DNA from: Petrotoga olearia DSM 13574
GTDB lineage: Bacteria > Thermotogota > Thermotogae > Petrotogales > Petrotogaceae
Direction of reading: 5' to 3'
DNA length: 64,000 nucleotides
Assembly (NCBI RefSeq): GCF_002895525.1
Contig: NZ_AZRL01000012.1
Location: forward strand, 186,001-250,000
The translations under genes and the position numbers were made by a program. The notes below the pieces were generated by a model. It saw only the letters and a program-made list of their open reading frames with translations. It had not been told where the DNA came from and did no database searches. Of the stretch, positions 51,736 to 60,446 are shown one piece after another. Every line of letters starts with the position of its first letter. The stretch's first letter is position 1.

Positions 51736-52563
51736 TCACAATTTTTCTGTGGGGATTGTTCCACATTCAAGAACATGATTGTAAATATTAAAAGAACTAT
51801 CAAAAGCTGATTTCAATGTGTAACCTTTTATGATACTACTCATAAAATTAGCTTCAAAAGCTGATACCGCCTCTTCAAAGTACTTTTTTTCTTTAACTTT
51901 AACTTCGTATATTTTTGCATCAAAAGATATCACATCTTTCGTTATAATTATCTTATTATCAACTTTTAAATTGCTGATTTTTTCTTTTAATTCTCTATAA
52001 TCCTTTTTAGAGCTCAAAAAAAGATAATCACATGTAAATTTATCAATTTCATCCAGATATAAATCCCGTATATCAACAAATATTCTTCTTTTTACCTTAG
52101 TTAAATCAATTATCTTTTTGTTCCAGGATTTGTAAACTATAAAAAGATTTTTGATGTTGTACAGGTATTCGGTAATGAATTCTGGTTCTACTTTTAAATT
52201 AGCATCACGATAATCAAAGTATTCTTTATCTTCTTCTATATTTCTAACTTTTCTTGTATTTCCTCCAGGCTTGTCCATCCAAATAATAGGAATTTCTTTT
52301 GATTGAAATATTTTAAGTATTAATTCAATATATTCATCACAACTTAAAAAATCAAATATCGATGGTTTGAGATGAAAATAATCATTCAAATAAGTAGCAA
52401 CCCTTCCTCCTGGTCCTGCTACCTCAGTTGTTATTTTAATATTATCTTTTATTTTCTTTATAATGTGCTCGATTTCTATACCACCTAAAATACCAATATC
52501 AGGAAGATTTTCTCTACTGATTATGGAAAGAGTTTGCTCTTGATATTGGTAAACGGTTTTCAA
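51736..52563 (-). CDS. Degenerate PfkB/ribokinase-like protein
   Basis: This 275-residue protein has the outline of a PfkB sugar kinase: an N-terminal GILGGIEIEHI strand-turn, a GPGGRVATYLNDYF segment, and a C-terminal helix FEANFMSSIIKGYTLKSAF matching the helix after GAGD. The GAGD motif itself is replaced (EEAVSAF), so the catalytic Asp is a Ser. It starts at TTG 52563 (SD GGAGGAG). It is probably not a kinase; it could be a binding or regulatory protein. The tRNA is convergent with it. Confidence 0.5.
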   Translation of the reverse strand: MKTVYQYQEQTLSIISRENLPDIGILGGIEIEHIIKKIKDNIKITTEVAGPGGRVATYLNDYFHLKPSIFDFLSCDEYIELILKIFQSKEIPIIWMDKPGGNTRKVRNIEEDKEYFDYRDANLKVEPEFITEYLYNIKNLFIVYKSWNKKIIDLTKVKRRIFVDIRDLYLDEIDKFTCDYLFLSSKKDYRELKEKISNLKVDNKIIITKDVISFDAKIYEVKVKEKKYFEEAVSAFEANFMSSIIKGYTLKSAFDSSFNIYNHVLECGTIPTEKL

Positions 52564-52681
52564 TTACTTCTCCTCCAATCCTGTTCCCTTTTAAAATCAT
52601 TATTTATTTTTTGAAAATGGTCTTATTGGTAAAGTGTCTACATTTTAATATAGATATAGATATAAATGTAAGTAATTTTGA

Positions 52682-53335
52682 TTAATTATGACCGTTCTTC
52701 GAAGGGTAAATTACTACTTTTCTATAAGGTTCTAACCCCATAGAGACGGTGTGTAATCTTGGATAATTATAATTTATGTACTTATGAATTATTTTCCTTT
52801 CAAAAGAAAACATAGGAGCTAATTCTACCTTTTCATTTGTCATTATTGCCTTTTTAGCAGCATTGTCAGCTATTAGTTCTAGGTTTTTTTTCCTATTTCT
52901 TCTATAATCTCCTACATCCAACTTAACATCACATTTGGTGTCTGTCATTCTATTGACGTAAATCATGGTTAAATGCTGTAGAGCTCCAAGGTTCCGCCCT
53001 TGTTTTCCTATTACTTTACCTAAGTTTTCCCCTTCTAAAAAGATTTTCAATGTCTTATTATAATAATTTATATTGATATCAACATCTTCCTCAAAATAGG
53101 AAAGTATATTTTTCAAGAAATTTTTTACTTTATTGATAAGATATTTTTCATTAGGATGAGCTTCGATAATAAGGGGCTTTTTACCTATTCCAAAAATAAA
53201 TCCCTTGGAAGGTTCTTGAATAACCTTATAAGAAATCTCATCGATACATGAGGCTTTAAAATTTGCTTTTGCTTTTTCTAAAACCGATTCTAAATCAGTT
53301 CCTTCAAATTTTGTCGTACCTTGTAATTTAAGCAA
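52682..53335 (-). CDS. jag: Jag/KhpB RNA-binding protein
   Basis: KhpB (Jag, EloR) is a cytoplasmic RNA-binding regulator of cell elongation genes. Domains are an N-terminal Jag domain (GFIFGIGKKPLII), a KH domain (GKVIGKQGRNLGALQ) and a C-terminal R3H domain with R-x3-H in RKIIHKYI. It has 217 residues, starting at TTG 53335 after SD AGGAGGTG. Its place after yidC is the classical one. Confidence 0.95.
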   Translation of the reverse strand: MLKLQGTTKFEGTDLESVLEKAKANFKASCIDEISYKVIQEPSKGFIFGIGKKPLIIEAHPNEKYLINKVKNFLKNILSYFEEDVDININYYNKTLKIFLEGENLGKVIGKQGRNLGALQHLTMIYVNRMTDTKCDVKLDVGDYRRNRKKNLELIADNAAKKAIMTNEKVELAPMFSFERKIIHKYINYNYPRLHTVSMGLEPYRKVVIYPSKNGHN

Positions 53336-53343
53336 TTATCATT

Positions 53344-54732
53344 TCACCTCCTGATAGGCTTCGGACCCAAACCAACTAGTTGTCTAATCGTAATACCTTT
53401 GACGTTATAAATCCTATTGTATACAAATGTCAAGAAGGTTTGTATAATAGTATTCATTGAATAATAAATGAATACTCCTACGGGTAATCCTATTAAAATG
53501 AAAGGAAATACAACTGACATAATTACAGAGGTCCACGCGTTTCTGGCATCTTGTGACATTAAAAGAGCATTTATTAAAGAAGCAATTATCGCAATTAATA
53601 GTAAGAAAAAATTAGATTGGAAACCACCTAGAGAAAGATCTGTCCACAAAAGGAATCTGGGGTTGTATGCGTAACTGCCTTCAAAATAATAGATTACTTG
53701 CCACAGTATGATCATAATTGGCAAAGGAATCAAAGAAGTTAAGCATCCTCCAGCAGGGTTAACACCTTTTTCCTTGTACAATTTCAGAGTTTCTTCTTGC
53801 TGTTTTTGAGGGTTCTTATATTTTTTCCTTATTTTGTCAAGCTCGGGTTGTAACTGCTTCATTTCGATCATGGATTTCTTTTGTCTCCCATATACAGGGA
53901 ATAATATTGCATTTACTATCAGGGTAAAAAGTATTATAGCCCAACCGAAATTATCCGTTACTTTAAATAACCACCAAAAAAAGCTTACGAACCAATAGAA
54001 AATGTTAGAAAAAGGCCCAAATTTACCTAAATCCTGCATTAAATCGATTATAGTAGAGTAAGTATTTCCTTCTTCTATGCCGTCAAACGTTTCTTTTATA
54101 AAAATTTTTTTGGTTGGACCTAAGTATGAGATTACTTTTTGGTCCGAATAATTTAATGGGAATAAGTATTGGTTTTGAGAGGATTCGATCTCTCCCGGGG
54201 TATAGATGGCTAGTGCGGAATCTAAGGTTTCACCTGTTAAAACGGATCTGTCGATGTATGAAACAAAGACATTGTCGGTGTATCTTATTCCAGAAGAAAA
54301 GGATATGCTAGGTAAAACAACGTATCCATTCAAATTTTTAAATTGAACATCAAAATGATAGTTTGGATCGTTGTAAAACTTATAAATTTTCTGTCCTCCG
54401 TTGGGGAAGAAGTAAATTATTTCAACATAGGTTTGATCTTCCGCCAGTCTTATATTATAGTTACTTGGTAAAATCTCCGTCATAGTTTGAGCATCTAAAA
54501 TATCGTAGCTATCTCCCGTATACTCATAAACTAAATTATATTTTTTAGTTCTGCTATCGAAGAGTTCGAAATTTAAAATATGTCCATTTTGGTCTAACTT
54601 CAGCCTATACAATTTCATTTCAATGCTAATTTCTTGATTTAATGAACTCTCTGATACTGTTATCTCAGGTATTGCAAAAGCAATAATATTCAAAAATATT
54701 AGTAGCGTCAAAAAAAATAATCCTTTTTTCAA
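53344..54732 (-). CDS. yidC: Membrane protein insertase YidC
   Basis: YidC inserts proteins into the inner membrane alone or with SecYEG. A signal-anchor helix (residues about 3-20) and a large extracytoplasmic beta domain (about 25-235) are followed by five C-terminal helices (FGWAIILFTLIVNAILFPV, and later GGCLTSLIPLPIMIILWQV). The large domain is of the Gram-negative type, also known in Thermotoga maritima. It starts at TTG 54732, overlapping the yidD stop, with AGGAG eight bases upstream. Confidence 0.96.
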   Translation of the reverse strand: MKKGLFFLTLLIFLNIIAFAIPEITVSESSLNQEISIEMKLYRLKLDQNGHILNFELFDSRTKKYNLVYEYTGDSYDILDAQTMTEILPSNYNIRLAEDQTYVEIIYFFPNGGQKIYKFYNDPNYHFDVQFKNLNGYVVLPSISFSSGIRYTDNVFVSYIDRSVLTGETLDSALAIYTPGEIESSQNQYLFPLNYSDQKVISYLGPTKKIFIKETFDGIEEGNTYSTIIDLMQDLGKFGPFSNIFYWFVSFFWWLFKVTDNFGWAIILFTLIVNAILFPVYGRQKKSMIEMKQLQPELDKIRKKYKNPQKQQEETLKLYKEKGVNPAGGCLTSLIPLPIMIILWQVIYYFEGSYAYNPRFLLWTDLSLGGFQSNFFLLLIAIIASLINALLMSQDARNAWTSVIMSVVFPFILIGLPVGVFIYYSMNTIIQTFLTFVYNRIYNVKGITIRQLVGLGPKPIRR

Positions 54733-54733
54733 G

Positions 54734-55003
54734 TCACACACTCCTTCTGTGTTGTTTGTTTTTTACTTTCTTATGAACAAAAAAACGAAACTCTTCGGGG
54801 ACAGGGTCATAGCCCCCTTTGTGTAATGGGTTACATCTGATAAATCGTCTAAATCCCAAATACAAACCTTTAAATACCCCGAACTTTTCTACCGCTTCGT
54901 AGGTATAAGAAGAACAGGTCGGTTGATATATACATTTGGGAGGGGTTGCGGGGGATATATGTTTTCTATAAAAATCTATCATCTTGAGAATAAGTTTTTT
55001 CAT
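54734..55003 (-). CDS. yidD: Membrane protein insertion efficiency factor YidD
   Basis: YidD is a small basic protein that helps insertion by YidC. It has 89 residues with the conserved cysteines ([18 protein letters not shown] and [15 protein letters not shown]). It overlaps rnpA by 4 bp and yidC at its 3' end. Confidence 0.96.
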   Translation of the reverse strand: MKKLILKMIDFYRKHISPATPPKCIYQPTCSSYTYEAVEKFGVFKGLYLGFRRFIRCNPLHKGGYDPVPEEFRFFVHKKVKNKQHRRSV

Positions 55004-55356
55004 TCTTTTATCTTCCTCACCAAATTTAAAATCTGACCTTTCATTTGGAAATAATCTATTCTTTTAAAATTTTTCGATAATTCCTTTCTTGGAATGAATA
55101 GGAAATCGTACCCTATTGGGAAAAAAGTTTTATTGGTTCTATATATCTCCCTTATCAATCTTTTAATTGAGTTTCTTGCGACCGAGTTGCCAAATTTTTT
55201 ATTTACAATTATAGCGATTCTGTTGTAATCCATAGTATTTCGAACGTATATAATAACAAAATTATTGTCAATTAAACGCCCGCCCTTTTCAAAAACGTTT
55301 TTGAAATTCCTTTTTAATCGTAAACGTTCTTTTTTCTTGAAAGTTTGTTTTTCCAT
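55000..55356 (-). CDS. rnpA: Ribonuclease P protein component
   Basis: RnpA is the protein cofactor of RNase P, which trims tRNA 5' ends. It has 118 residues and the RNR motif ([18 protein letters not shown]). ATG 55356 overlaps the rpmH stop by one base (TAATG), so the two are coupled. Confidence 0.96.
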   Translation of the reverse strand: MEKQTFKKKERLRLKRNFKNVFEKGGRLIDNNFVIIYVRNTMDYNRIAIIVNKKFGNSVARNSIKRLIREIYRTNKTFFPIGYDFLFIPRKELSKNFKRIDYFQMKGQILNLVRKIKE

Positions 55357-55490
55357 TATACTGTTAAACGTGCTCTGCCTTTTGCTCTTCTTCTTCTTAA
55401 AACATTTCTTCCACTTGATGTTCTTTTTCTAGCTAAAAAGCCGTGAGTTCTTTTTCTCTTTATTCTAGATGGTTGATATGTTCTTTTCAC
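55356..55490 (-). CDS. rpmH: Ribosomal protein L34
   Basis: L34 is 44 residues, starting [14 protein letters not shown] and ending GRARLTV. It starts at GTG 55490 with SD GGAGGTGA. It is the first gene of rpmH-rnpA-yidD-yidC-jag. A consensus promoter lies 143 bp upstream, leaving a leader of about 135 nt. Confidence 0.97.
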   Translation of the reverse strand: MKRTYQPSRIKRKRTHGFLARKRTSSGRNVLRRRRAKGRARLTV

Positions 55491-55796
55491 TTCTTCACCT
55501 CCAAATCTTATTAAATTAAATGGTTGGCTAAAGAAAAGATCGTTTTTCTTTGATAGAAAAATTGAACAACCTATTTAAAAGATAGATATAACAAATATAA
55601 ACTCAATATTTGGATTTAAAACTATCGAATATATTATAATGATTTAATGTTTTAATGTCAAGAAAGAGAAGTAACAATTTTTATGGACAAATTTTTCTTA
55701 ACAAAATTCTAAGCAAAACTAATACTAAATTAATTTAACAATGATAAAATTAAAGTAATCTGATAGGAATTTTGGAAGTTCATGGGGTGAACAGAG
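55491..55796. other. Intergenic region upstream of rpmH and the DUF89 gene
   Basis: It holds the rpmH promoter and its leader. No DnaA boxes of the form TTATCCACA were found, and dnaA is not adjacent, so this does not look like the origin. Confidence 0.55.
55633..55661 (-). promoter_or_regulatory. Consensus promoter of the rpmH operon
   Basis: On the minus strand TTGACA (55656-55661) and TATAAT (55633-55638) are exactly 17 bp apart. Confidence 0.92.
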
Positions 55797-56678
55797 ATGA
55801 ATGTAGATTATGAATGTATTAATTGCCTTTTAAATCATTCTTCTGAGTTAATGACTAAAATTAATGCTAGTTCTTCGGAGTCATCTGATAATATTTTTGA
55901 TAATTACAAAAGAGTCATTCTAAAAACATTAGGTGATGTCTCTCCTTCCAATACATCTTATAATTTAGTAAAAACATTTTATGATTCTTTTTATGATGCT
56001 TTTGGTGAAAATGATTACTTTCATACAGAAAAAGCTGACTTAAATCAACTTTTTTTAGAGGTCTACGATGATCTGTTGGATTTTTGTTTTTCTAGCAAAG
56101 ATCCTCTTTATAGTGCATTTAAATTATCACTGATGGGTGAGCTTTTTTGCCACAATTCGGGTAATTCCTTTGGTGAGTTAGAGATAGAAATCCAAAATTT
56201 TTTTAATACAAAGGCAGTAGCAATAAACGATTTAGAAAAATTCAAAAAAGAATTGGAAAATGCCCATTTTTTGCTTTTTATTCATAATTATGCCGGGGAA
56301 ATAGTTTTTGATAAGTTGTTTATAAAGGTAATGAAAGAATTAAACCCCAACCTGATCGTTCATTCTGCTTTGAAATCTCGTCCAGTTTATAAATGTGCAA
56401 CTAAAAAAGATGCTGACCAAATTTTTTTAAAGGAGGTTTCTATTCCTTTTGATAGTGGGTCTAAATATTTAGGAACCGATTTAAGCTTCGTTAGTCAATC
56501 TTTCAAAAACATCTACGATGAAGTTGATATTGTAATAGCTAAAGGGCAATCTAACTATGAAAGTTTGGTTGAGCAAAATCGCAAAAAATCAATTTATTAT
56601 TCTTTCGTTGTTAAGTGTGCAAAAATTGCACATCATCTTGATGTGAACAAAGAAGATTTAATATTTAGGCGAAGCTGA
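55797..56678 (+). CDS. DUF89-family protein with altered catalytic site
   Basis: DUF89 (ARMT1-like) proteins are metal-dependent phosphatases that remove damaged sugar phosphates or related metabolites. This 293-residue copy keeps the N-terminal CINC pair, the KGQSNYE motif and GEIVFDKLF. But the DNAGE motif reads N164-Y165-AGE, and the NDAT motif reads KCAT. Both lose the metal-binding Asp/Asn. It may be inactive or changed in function. The SD GGGGTGAA precedes ATG 55797. It stands alone. Confidence 0.75.
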   Translation: MNVDYECINCLLNHSSELMTKINASSSESSDNIFDNYKRVILKTLGDVSPSNTSYNLVKTFYDSFYDAFGENDYFHTEKADLNQLFLEVYDDLLDFCFSSKDPLYSAFKLSLMGELFCHNSGNSFGELEIEIQNFFNTKAVAINDLEKFKKELENAHFLLFIHNYAGEIVFDKLFIKVMKELNPNLIVHSALKSRPVYKCATKKDADQIFLKEVSIPFDSGSKYLGTDLSFVSQSFKNIYDEVDIVIAKGQSNYESLVEQNRKKSIYYSFVVKCAKIAHHLDVNKEDLIFRRS

Positions 56679-57219
56679 GTTATTGGTCTCAATTAATGTG
56701 TGGCTGAAATCAATTTTTCCACATATTTAACATAGAAAATGCTATATTGATAAAAAATTCGGGGGCTGGAATTTATAAGTACATGTTGAAAAGTTAAGAA
56801 AAACTACAAAAAATAAAGCTTTTATTAAATGGTTTAAAATAATTCCTCCTAATCGCTTCTCATTACTCATAATCGAATTTGCAACTTATTTCGTTTTGTA
56901 TTATAATGATAATCCTTCATATCGAACTTCTAATTATATTTAATTCCGCGTGCACTATCAACTTTTTTTAAAATTAAGCTAGGATATTGAAGGAAAGTAC
57001 AAGCGTTCTAATACCTATTCATTTTTTAAAGAAAATAGTTGTTTATGCTTATATTGTATCATCAAATTATCATAGAAGACACTATAGAAAACCATTCAAA
57101 AGCTAATCAGTGATATGTCAAGAGGTAAAAATCAAAAAAAATGTTAAAAATTGGCGTAACTGACAATACCCATACTTTTAAAAAAACACAAAATAGGCTT
57201 GAAAACACAAAAAGATTCA
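56679..57219. other. Gene-free tract left of the IS110 element
   Basis: The sequence is AT-rich with no supported frame or SD on either strand. One end of the IS110 element must lie near its right edge, but no inverted repeat marks it. Confidence 0.5.
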
Positions 57220-57235
57220 ATTGTATCTATTCAAC

Positions 57236-58510
57236 TTAGTAATTCGAATAGATTCGATTTTTGCTCAGCAATGCAAAAATCATGCGAACCAACTTACGAG
57301 CCGTGAGCGCGAGGGCTCTTTTGTGTTGATGAGTGGTAACCTCGTAGTATTTTTTCCAGTAATACTCTTCGAACTCAGGGATATAATTTTTAACGGAGCT
57401 AGCAGCTTCAATAAAATAGTATCGAAGATACGGATTACCTGTTTTAGTCATTTCTGTCTCATCAGAGGAATAATTCCCTGATTGACGTTTTCTCCAAGTC
57501 AGTCCTGCAAATTTGGCCAACTTATCATGAGATCGAAAGGAAGCTATCGTACCTATCTCACTGATGATACCAGAGGAGATAACAGGACCGATACCCTTGA
57601 CAGAGATGAGTGATTGATATTCTATGGGATTAAGCCCTTTTACCGTTTTTTCAATAGCCTTATCAACGGTTTCTATTTCTTTTTCCAAGGCTTTTATTAC
57701 GTTTAAGGAAGAAGAGATAGCGATATTCAAAGGTTCATAAGCCATTTTGTCCAATCTGTACGAATTCTTGGCTGCTTGTTTAAGAAGTGTTGCAACACGG
57801 GTGGGATCTTTGAATCTGTTTTTACTTTTTTCAATAACGAACTGAGTTAAATCATTGATAGATTTGTAAACTATCTCATCCAAAGAGTAGAACTCAGTCA
57901 AAACAGCACAAGATGTAGCACCATATATATCGGAAAAGGGCTTATCCTTATCTGCCGTGAGGCTGTCTTCATTCACAGCCAATTCACTGAATTTCAGATA
58001 AATGTTGGAAAGCATCCAATTCTTTTCAGAGACGAGTGTTTGAACTAAATGGAACCTATGGCGTGTAAGCCTTTGTAAAGCCAAAAACTGAGAACCACGC
58101 CAAGGGGAAGAAGAAATCTTACCACATCTAGCGAAATCGGCTATGACGTAAGCGTCCAAATGATCTGTTTTATCGATATCGACAAAAGTCTTTTTGTAAT
58201 TGGCTGTAGTTTTTGGATTAAGCTGATACACAAGAGGTTTAAAAGGCAAAAGTTTCTTATTGGTTGACAAGAAATTGGCTATGTGAGTACTGTAAAAAGA
58301 AGTAGCTTCCAAAGCGATAACGACATAATCAAGATTGTTAGAAACAAGGCAATTGGAGATAGCCTCAGCGATGTATTCAGCACCTATTCTGTTATTTTTA
58401 GTATCAAAATCAAGAAGTTTGTTGTTTTGAAAATCAATTGCACAAACTGTATTAGTTAGAGAACTCACATCGACACCGACGAACAAAGTGGATAAAACGT
58501 CGTAATTCAT
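57236..58510 (-). CDS. IS110-family transposase (bridge-RNA-guided recombinase type)
   Basis: IS110 transposases are DEDD recombinases. The N-terminal RuvC-like DEDD domain (LFVGVDVSSLTNTV, VIALEATSFYS, DKTDHLDAYVIADFA) and the C-terminal Transposase_20 domain (LISVKGIGPVISSGIISEIG, FAGLTWRKRQSG, TKTGNPYLRYYFIEAA) with its catalytic serine region are all intact. ATG 58510 after SD AAAGGTGGTGA gives 424 residues; the open frame extends to 58585 without another SD. The gene looks intact, so the element may be active. Confidence 0.92.
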   Translation of the reverse strand: MNYDVLSTLFVGVDVSSLTNTVCAIDFQNNKLLDFDTKNNRIGAEYIAEAISNCLVSNNLDYVVIALEATSFYSTHIANFLSTNKKLLPFKPLVYQLNPKTTANYKKTFVDIDKTDHLDAYVIADFARCGKISSSPWRGSQFLALQRLTRHRFHLVQTLVSEKNWMLSNIYLKFSELAVNEDSLTADKDKPFSDIYGATSCAVLTEFYSLDEIVYKSINDLTQFVIEKSKNRFKDPTRVATLLKQAAKNSYRLDKMAYEPLNIAISSSLNVIKALEKEIETVDKAIEKTVKGLNPIEYQSLISVKGIGPVISSGIISEIGTIASFRSHDKLAKFAGLTWRKRQSGNYSSDETEMTKTGNPYLRYYFIEAASSVKNYIPEFEEYYWKKYYEVTTHQHKRALALTARKLVRMIFALLSKNRIYSNY

Positions 58511-58553
58511 AGTTATTTCACCACCTTTCGAATAAAGATAAAGGATGAAAGAA

Positions 58554-58784
58554 AGAGATGCCCTAATCTTAGCAGCCAAAGGCAACCTCGCGCTCTATGA
58601 GCATCCACCAATGAAAAATAGCCTTGCTGATGGCCTAATCAAAGGTGATGCAGTAATCGGTTAGCAAGTTGACTGCTAAGTCAGGAAACAAGCTTTTTAG
58701 GCAACGGCCAAAAGGCCTTGCAGGGGGGAAGGGGATCTTCCCTCGCTAATCATCCTGCTACTATTTTAGCATTAGGGTATCTCT
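58554..58784 (-). ncRNA. Candidate bridge RNA of the IS110 element
   Basis: The region upstream of the transposase is highly structured. AGAGATGCCCTAAT (58554-58567) pairs with ATTAGGGTATCTCT (58771-58784) with one mismatch, and TAGCAG (58570-58575) pairs with CTGCTA (58755-58760). Inside are stems TTAGCA/TGCTAA (58661-58679), CAACGGCC/GGCCTTG around AAAA (58702-58720) and GGGAAG/CTTCCC (58726-58742). IS110 elements encode a guide RNA with two loops here; the loops cannot be assigned without target data. Confidence 0.55.
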
Positions 58785-58893
58785 TTACAAAAAAAATAAT
58801 AAAAAAAGAAATAATAAAAAAGATCAAAAGACAGATTTTTAGTACCATTTTTAAGTTTCATATCCATACATATTATACGAGGAGGGGAACAAA

Positions 58894-60405
58894 ATGAAAA
58901 GAGTCTTAGGTGTTTTAGTAGTTATGATTTTGGCTTTATCGGTATTTGCTGGGCCTAACCATTTGGTAATTTTTCACATGAACGATACCCATGGACATGT
59001 GTGGGGAACGGATGATGGTGGAGGATTTGCCAGGGCAGCTACCCTGATAAACCAAGCAAGAGAAGAAGTGGCTAAAGAAGGCGGAGAAGTACTTTTTCTA
59101 CATGCTGGAGATGTAAACACAGGGATTCCGGAATCTGATCAGTTGGATGCAGTTCCCGACTTTTTGGTGTTACATTACATGGGTTTGGATGCTATGGTTT
59201 TGGGCAATCATGAATTTGACAAACCTTTTGAAGTCCTTGAGAAACAGTATAAAGTTGCGCAATTTCCGTTCTTAGGGGCAAATTTTGTCAGTGAAAAACG
59301 TGGAGGACCGGTTTTTGAACCGTATGTCATAAAAGATTACGGGGAATTCTCTGTTGGAATAATTGGCCTTGTTACAGAACAAACGAATGTCTTAGAACCA
59401 ATTTATTTAGGTGAGAATACAATTATTGATGCAGAAGAGACTTTAATGAAATATCTTCCAATTGTCCAAGAAAAAGCTGATATTGTTATAGTTCTCGGGC
59501 ACTTAGGTTATCATGCAGATGGTGGAAGGCCTAACTTGTCTGTTGAGTTCACTACTTCGGATGAGTTGGCTGAAAATGTATCGGGAATTGATATTATAAT
59601 AGACGGACATTCTCACACCTTGTTAGAAACACCTGCAGTAATTAATAATGTTATAGTAGCACAAACTGGAGGCAACGCAGAGAATATTGGAAGGATAGAT
59701 TTATGGATTGATGGTGGTAGGATAGTAGATTGGAGTGGAGAAGTAATTCCACTCACAGCTGATACCCCTGAAGATCCTTTCATAAAAATGTTTGCAGATG
59801 CTTTTTATCAACTTGGATCGGAAGCTTTGAATGAGGTTGTTGGAGTAACAAAAGTATTTCTCGATGGAGAACGTGCGCATGTTAGAAGTGATGAAACGAA
59901 TCTGAGTAACCTTATAACAGATGGCATGATTTGGAAAACCGGTGCCGATGTTGCTTTAATGAACGGTGGTGGAATAAGAGCCTCAATTGAGACAGGAGAG
60001 ATAACCTACAGAGACATTTTGACTGTTTTACCTTTTGGAAATACATTGTACGTTTTAGAAGTGACTGGGAAAGATATAATGGATGTTTTGAATTATGCTG
60101 CTACAATTCCTGATGGCCAGGGAGCTAAGTTACATGTTGCAGGGCTAACGGCAGAAATAAAAGGTGGAAAAGCTACAAACGTAAAAATAAACGGTAAACC
60201 TATAGATTTGAATAAAACCTATAAAGTTGTCACCAACAACTATGTAGCTGCAGGCGGAGACGGTTACACTATGCTTGAAGGTAAACCTGGTTACGATACA
60301 TACTTTAGAGATGCGGATGCTTTACGTGAATACATTGCTCACTTGGGAACTATAGAAGTTTACACTTCTGAGGAGAGATTGATAGAATTAGATCAAGTTA
60401 AGTAA
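58894..60405 (+). CDS. Exported 5'-nucleotidase / UDP-sugar hydrolase family protein
   Basis: A signal peptide (residues 1-19) is followed by the metallophosphoesterase domain ([40 protein letters not shown]) and a C-terminal 5'-nucleotidase domain ([33 protein letters not shown]). It has 503 residues. Such enzymes dephosphorylate nucleotides in the periplasm for salvage. The SD AGGAGGGG precedes ATG 58894. A terminator shared with mutL follows. Confidence 0.93.
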   Translation: MKRVLGVLVVMILALSVFAGPNHLVIFHMNDTHGHVWGTDDGGGFARAATLINQAREEVAKEGGEVLFLHAGDVNTGIPESDQLDAVPDFLVLHYMGLDAMVLGNHEFDKPFEVLEKQYKVAQFPFLGANFVSEKRGGPVFEPYVIKDYGEFSVGIIGLVTEQTNVLEPIYLGENTIIDAEETLMKYLPIVQEKADIVIVLGHLGYHADGGRPNLSVEFTTSDELAENVSGIDIIIDGHSHTLLETPAVINNVIVAQTGGNAENIGRIDLWIDGGRIVDWSGEVIPLTADTPEDPFIKMFADAFYQLGSEALNEVVGVTKVFLDGERAHVRSDETNLSNLITDGMIWKTGADVALMNGGGIRASIETGEITYRDILTVLPFGNTLYVLEVTGKDIMDVLNYAATIPDGQGAKLHVAGLTAEIKGGKATNVKINGKPIDLNKTYKVVTNNYVAAGGDGYTMLEGKPGYDTYFRDADALREYIAHLGTIEVYTSEERLIELDQVK

Positions 60406-60412
60406 ACAAACA

Positions 60413-60446
60413 AAAAGGGGTGTAAGAAAAAAACTGCACCCCTTTT
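60413..60446. terminator. Bidirectional terminator between nucleotidase and mutL
   Basis: AAAAGGGGTG and CACCCCTTTT are perfect 10-bp arms around a 14-nt loop; the AT flanks suit both directions. It overlaps the mutL stop. Confidence 0.88.

Larger units (their letters stand above)
57220..58790 (-). mobile_element. IS110-family insertion sequence (ends approximate)
   Basis: It comprises the transposase gene plus a non-coding 5' end of about 270 bp. IS110 elements lack clear terminal repeats, so exact ends cannot be set from one copy. The long non-coding side is upstream of the gene, as in the IS110 group in the narrow sense. Confidence 0.8.

Noticed and set aside
55491-55796. Replication origin next to rpmH
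   Set aside because: dnaA is absent and no DnaA boxes are visible, although rpmH-rnpA neighbours oriC in some bacteria.
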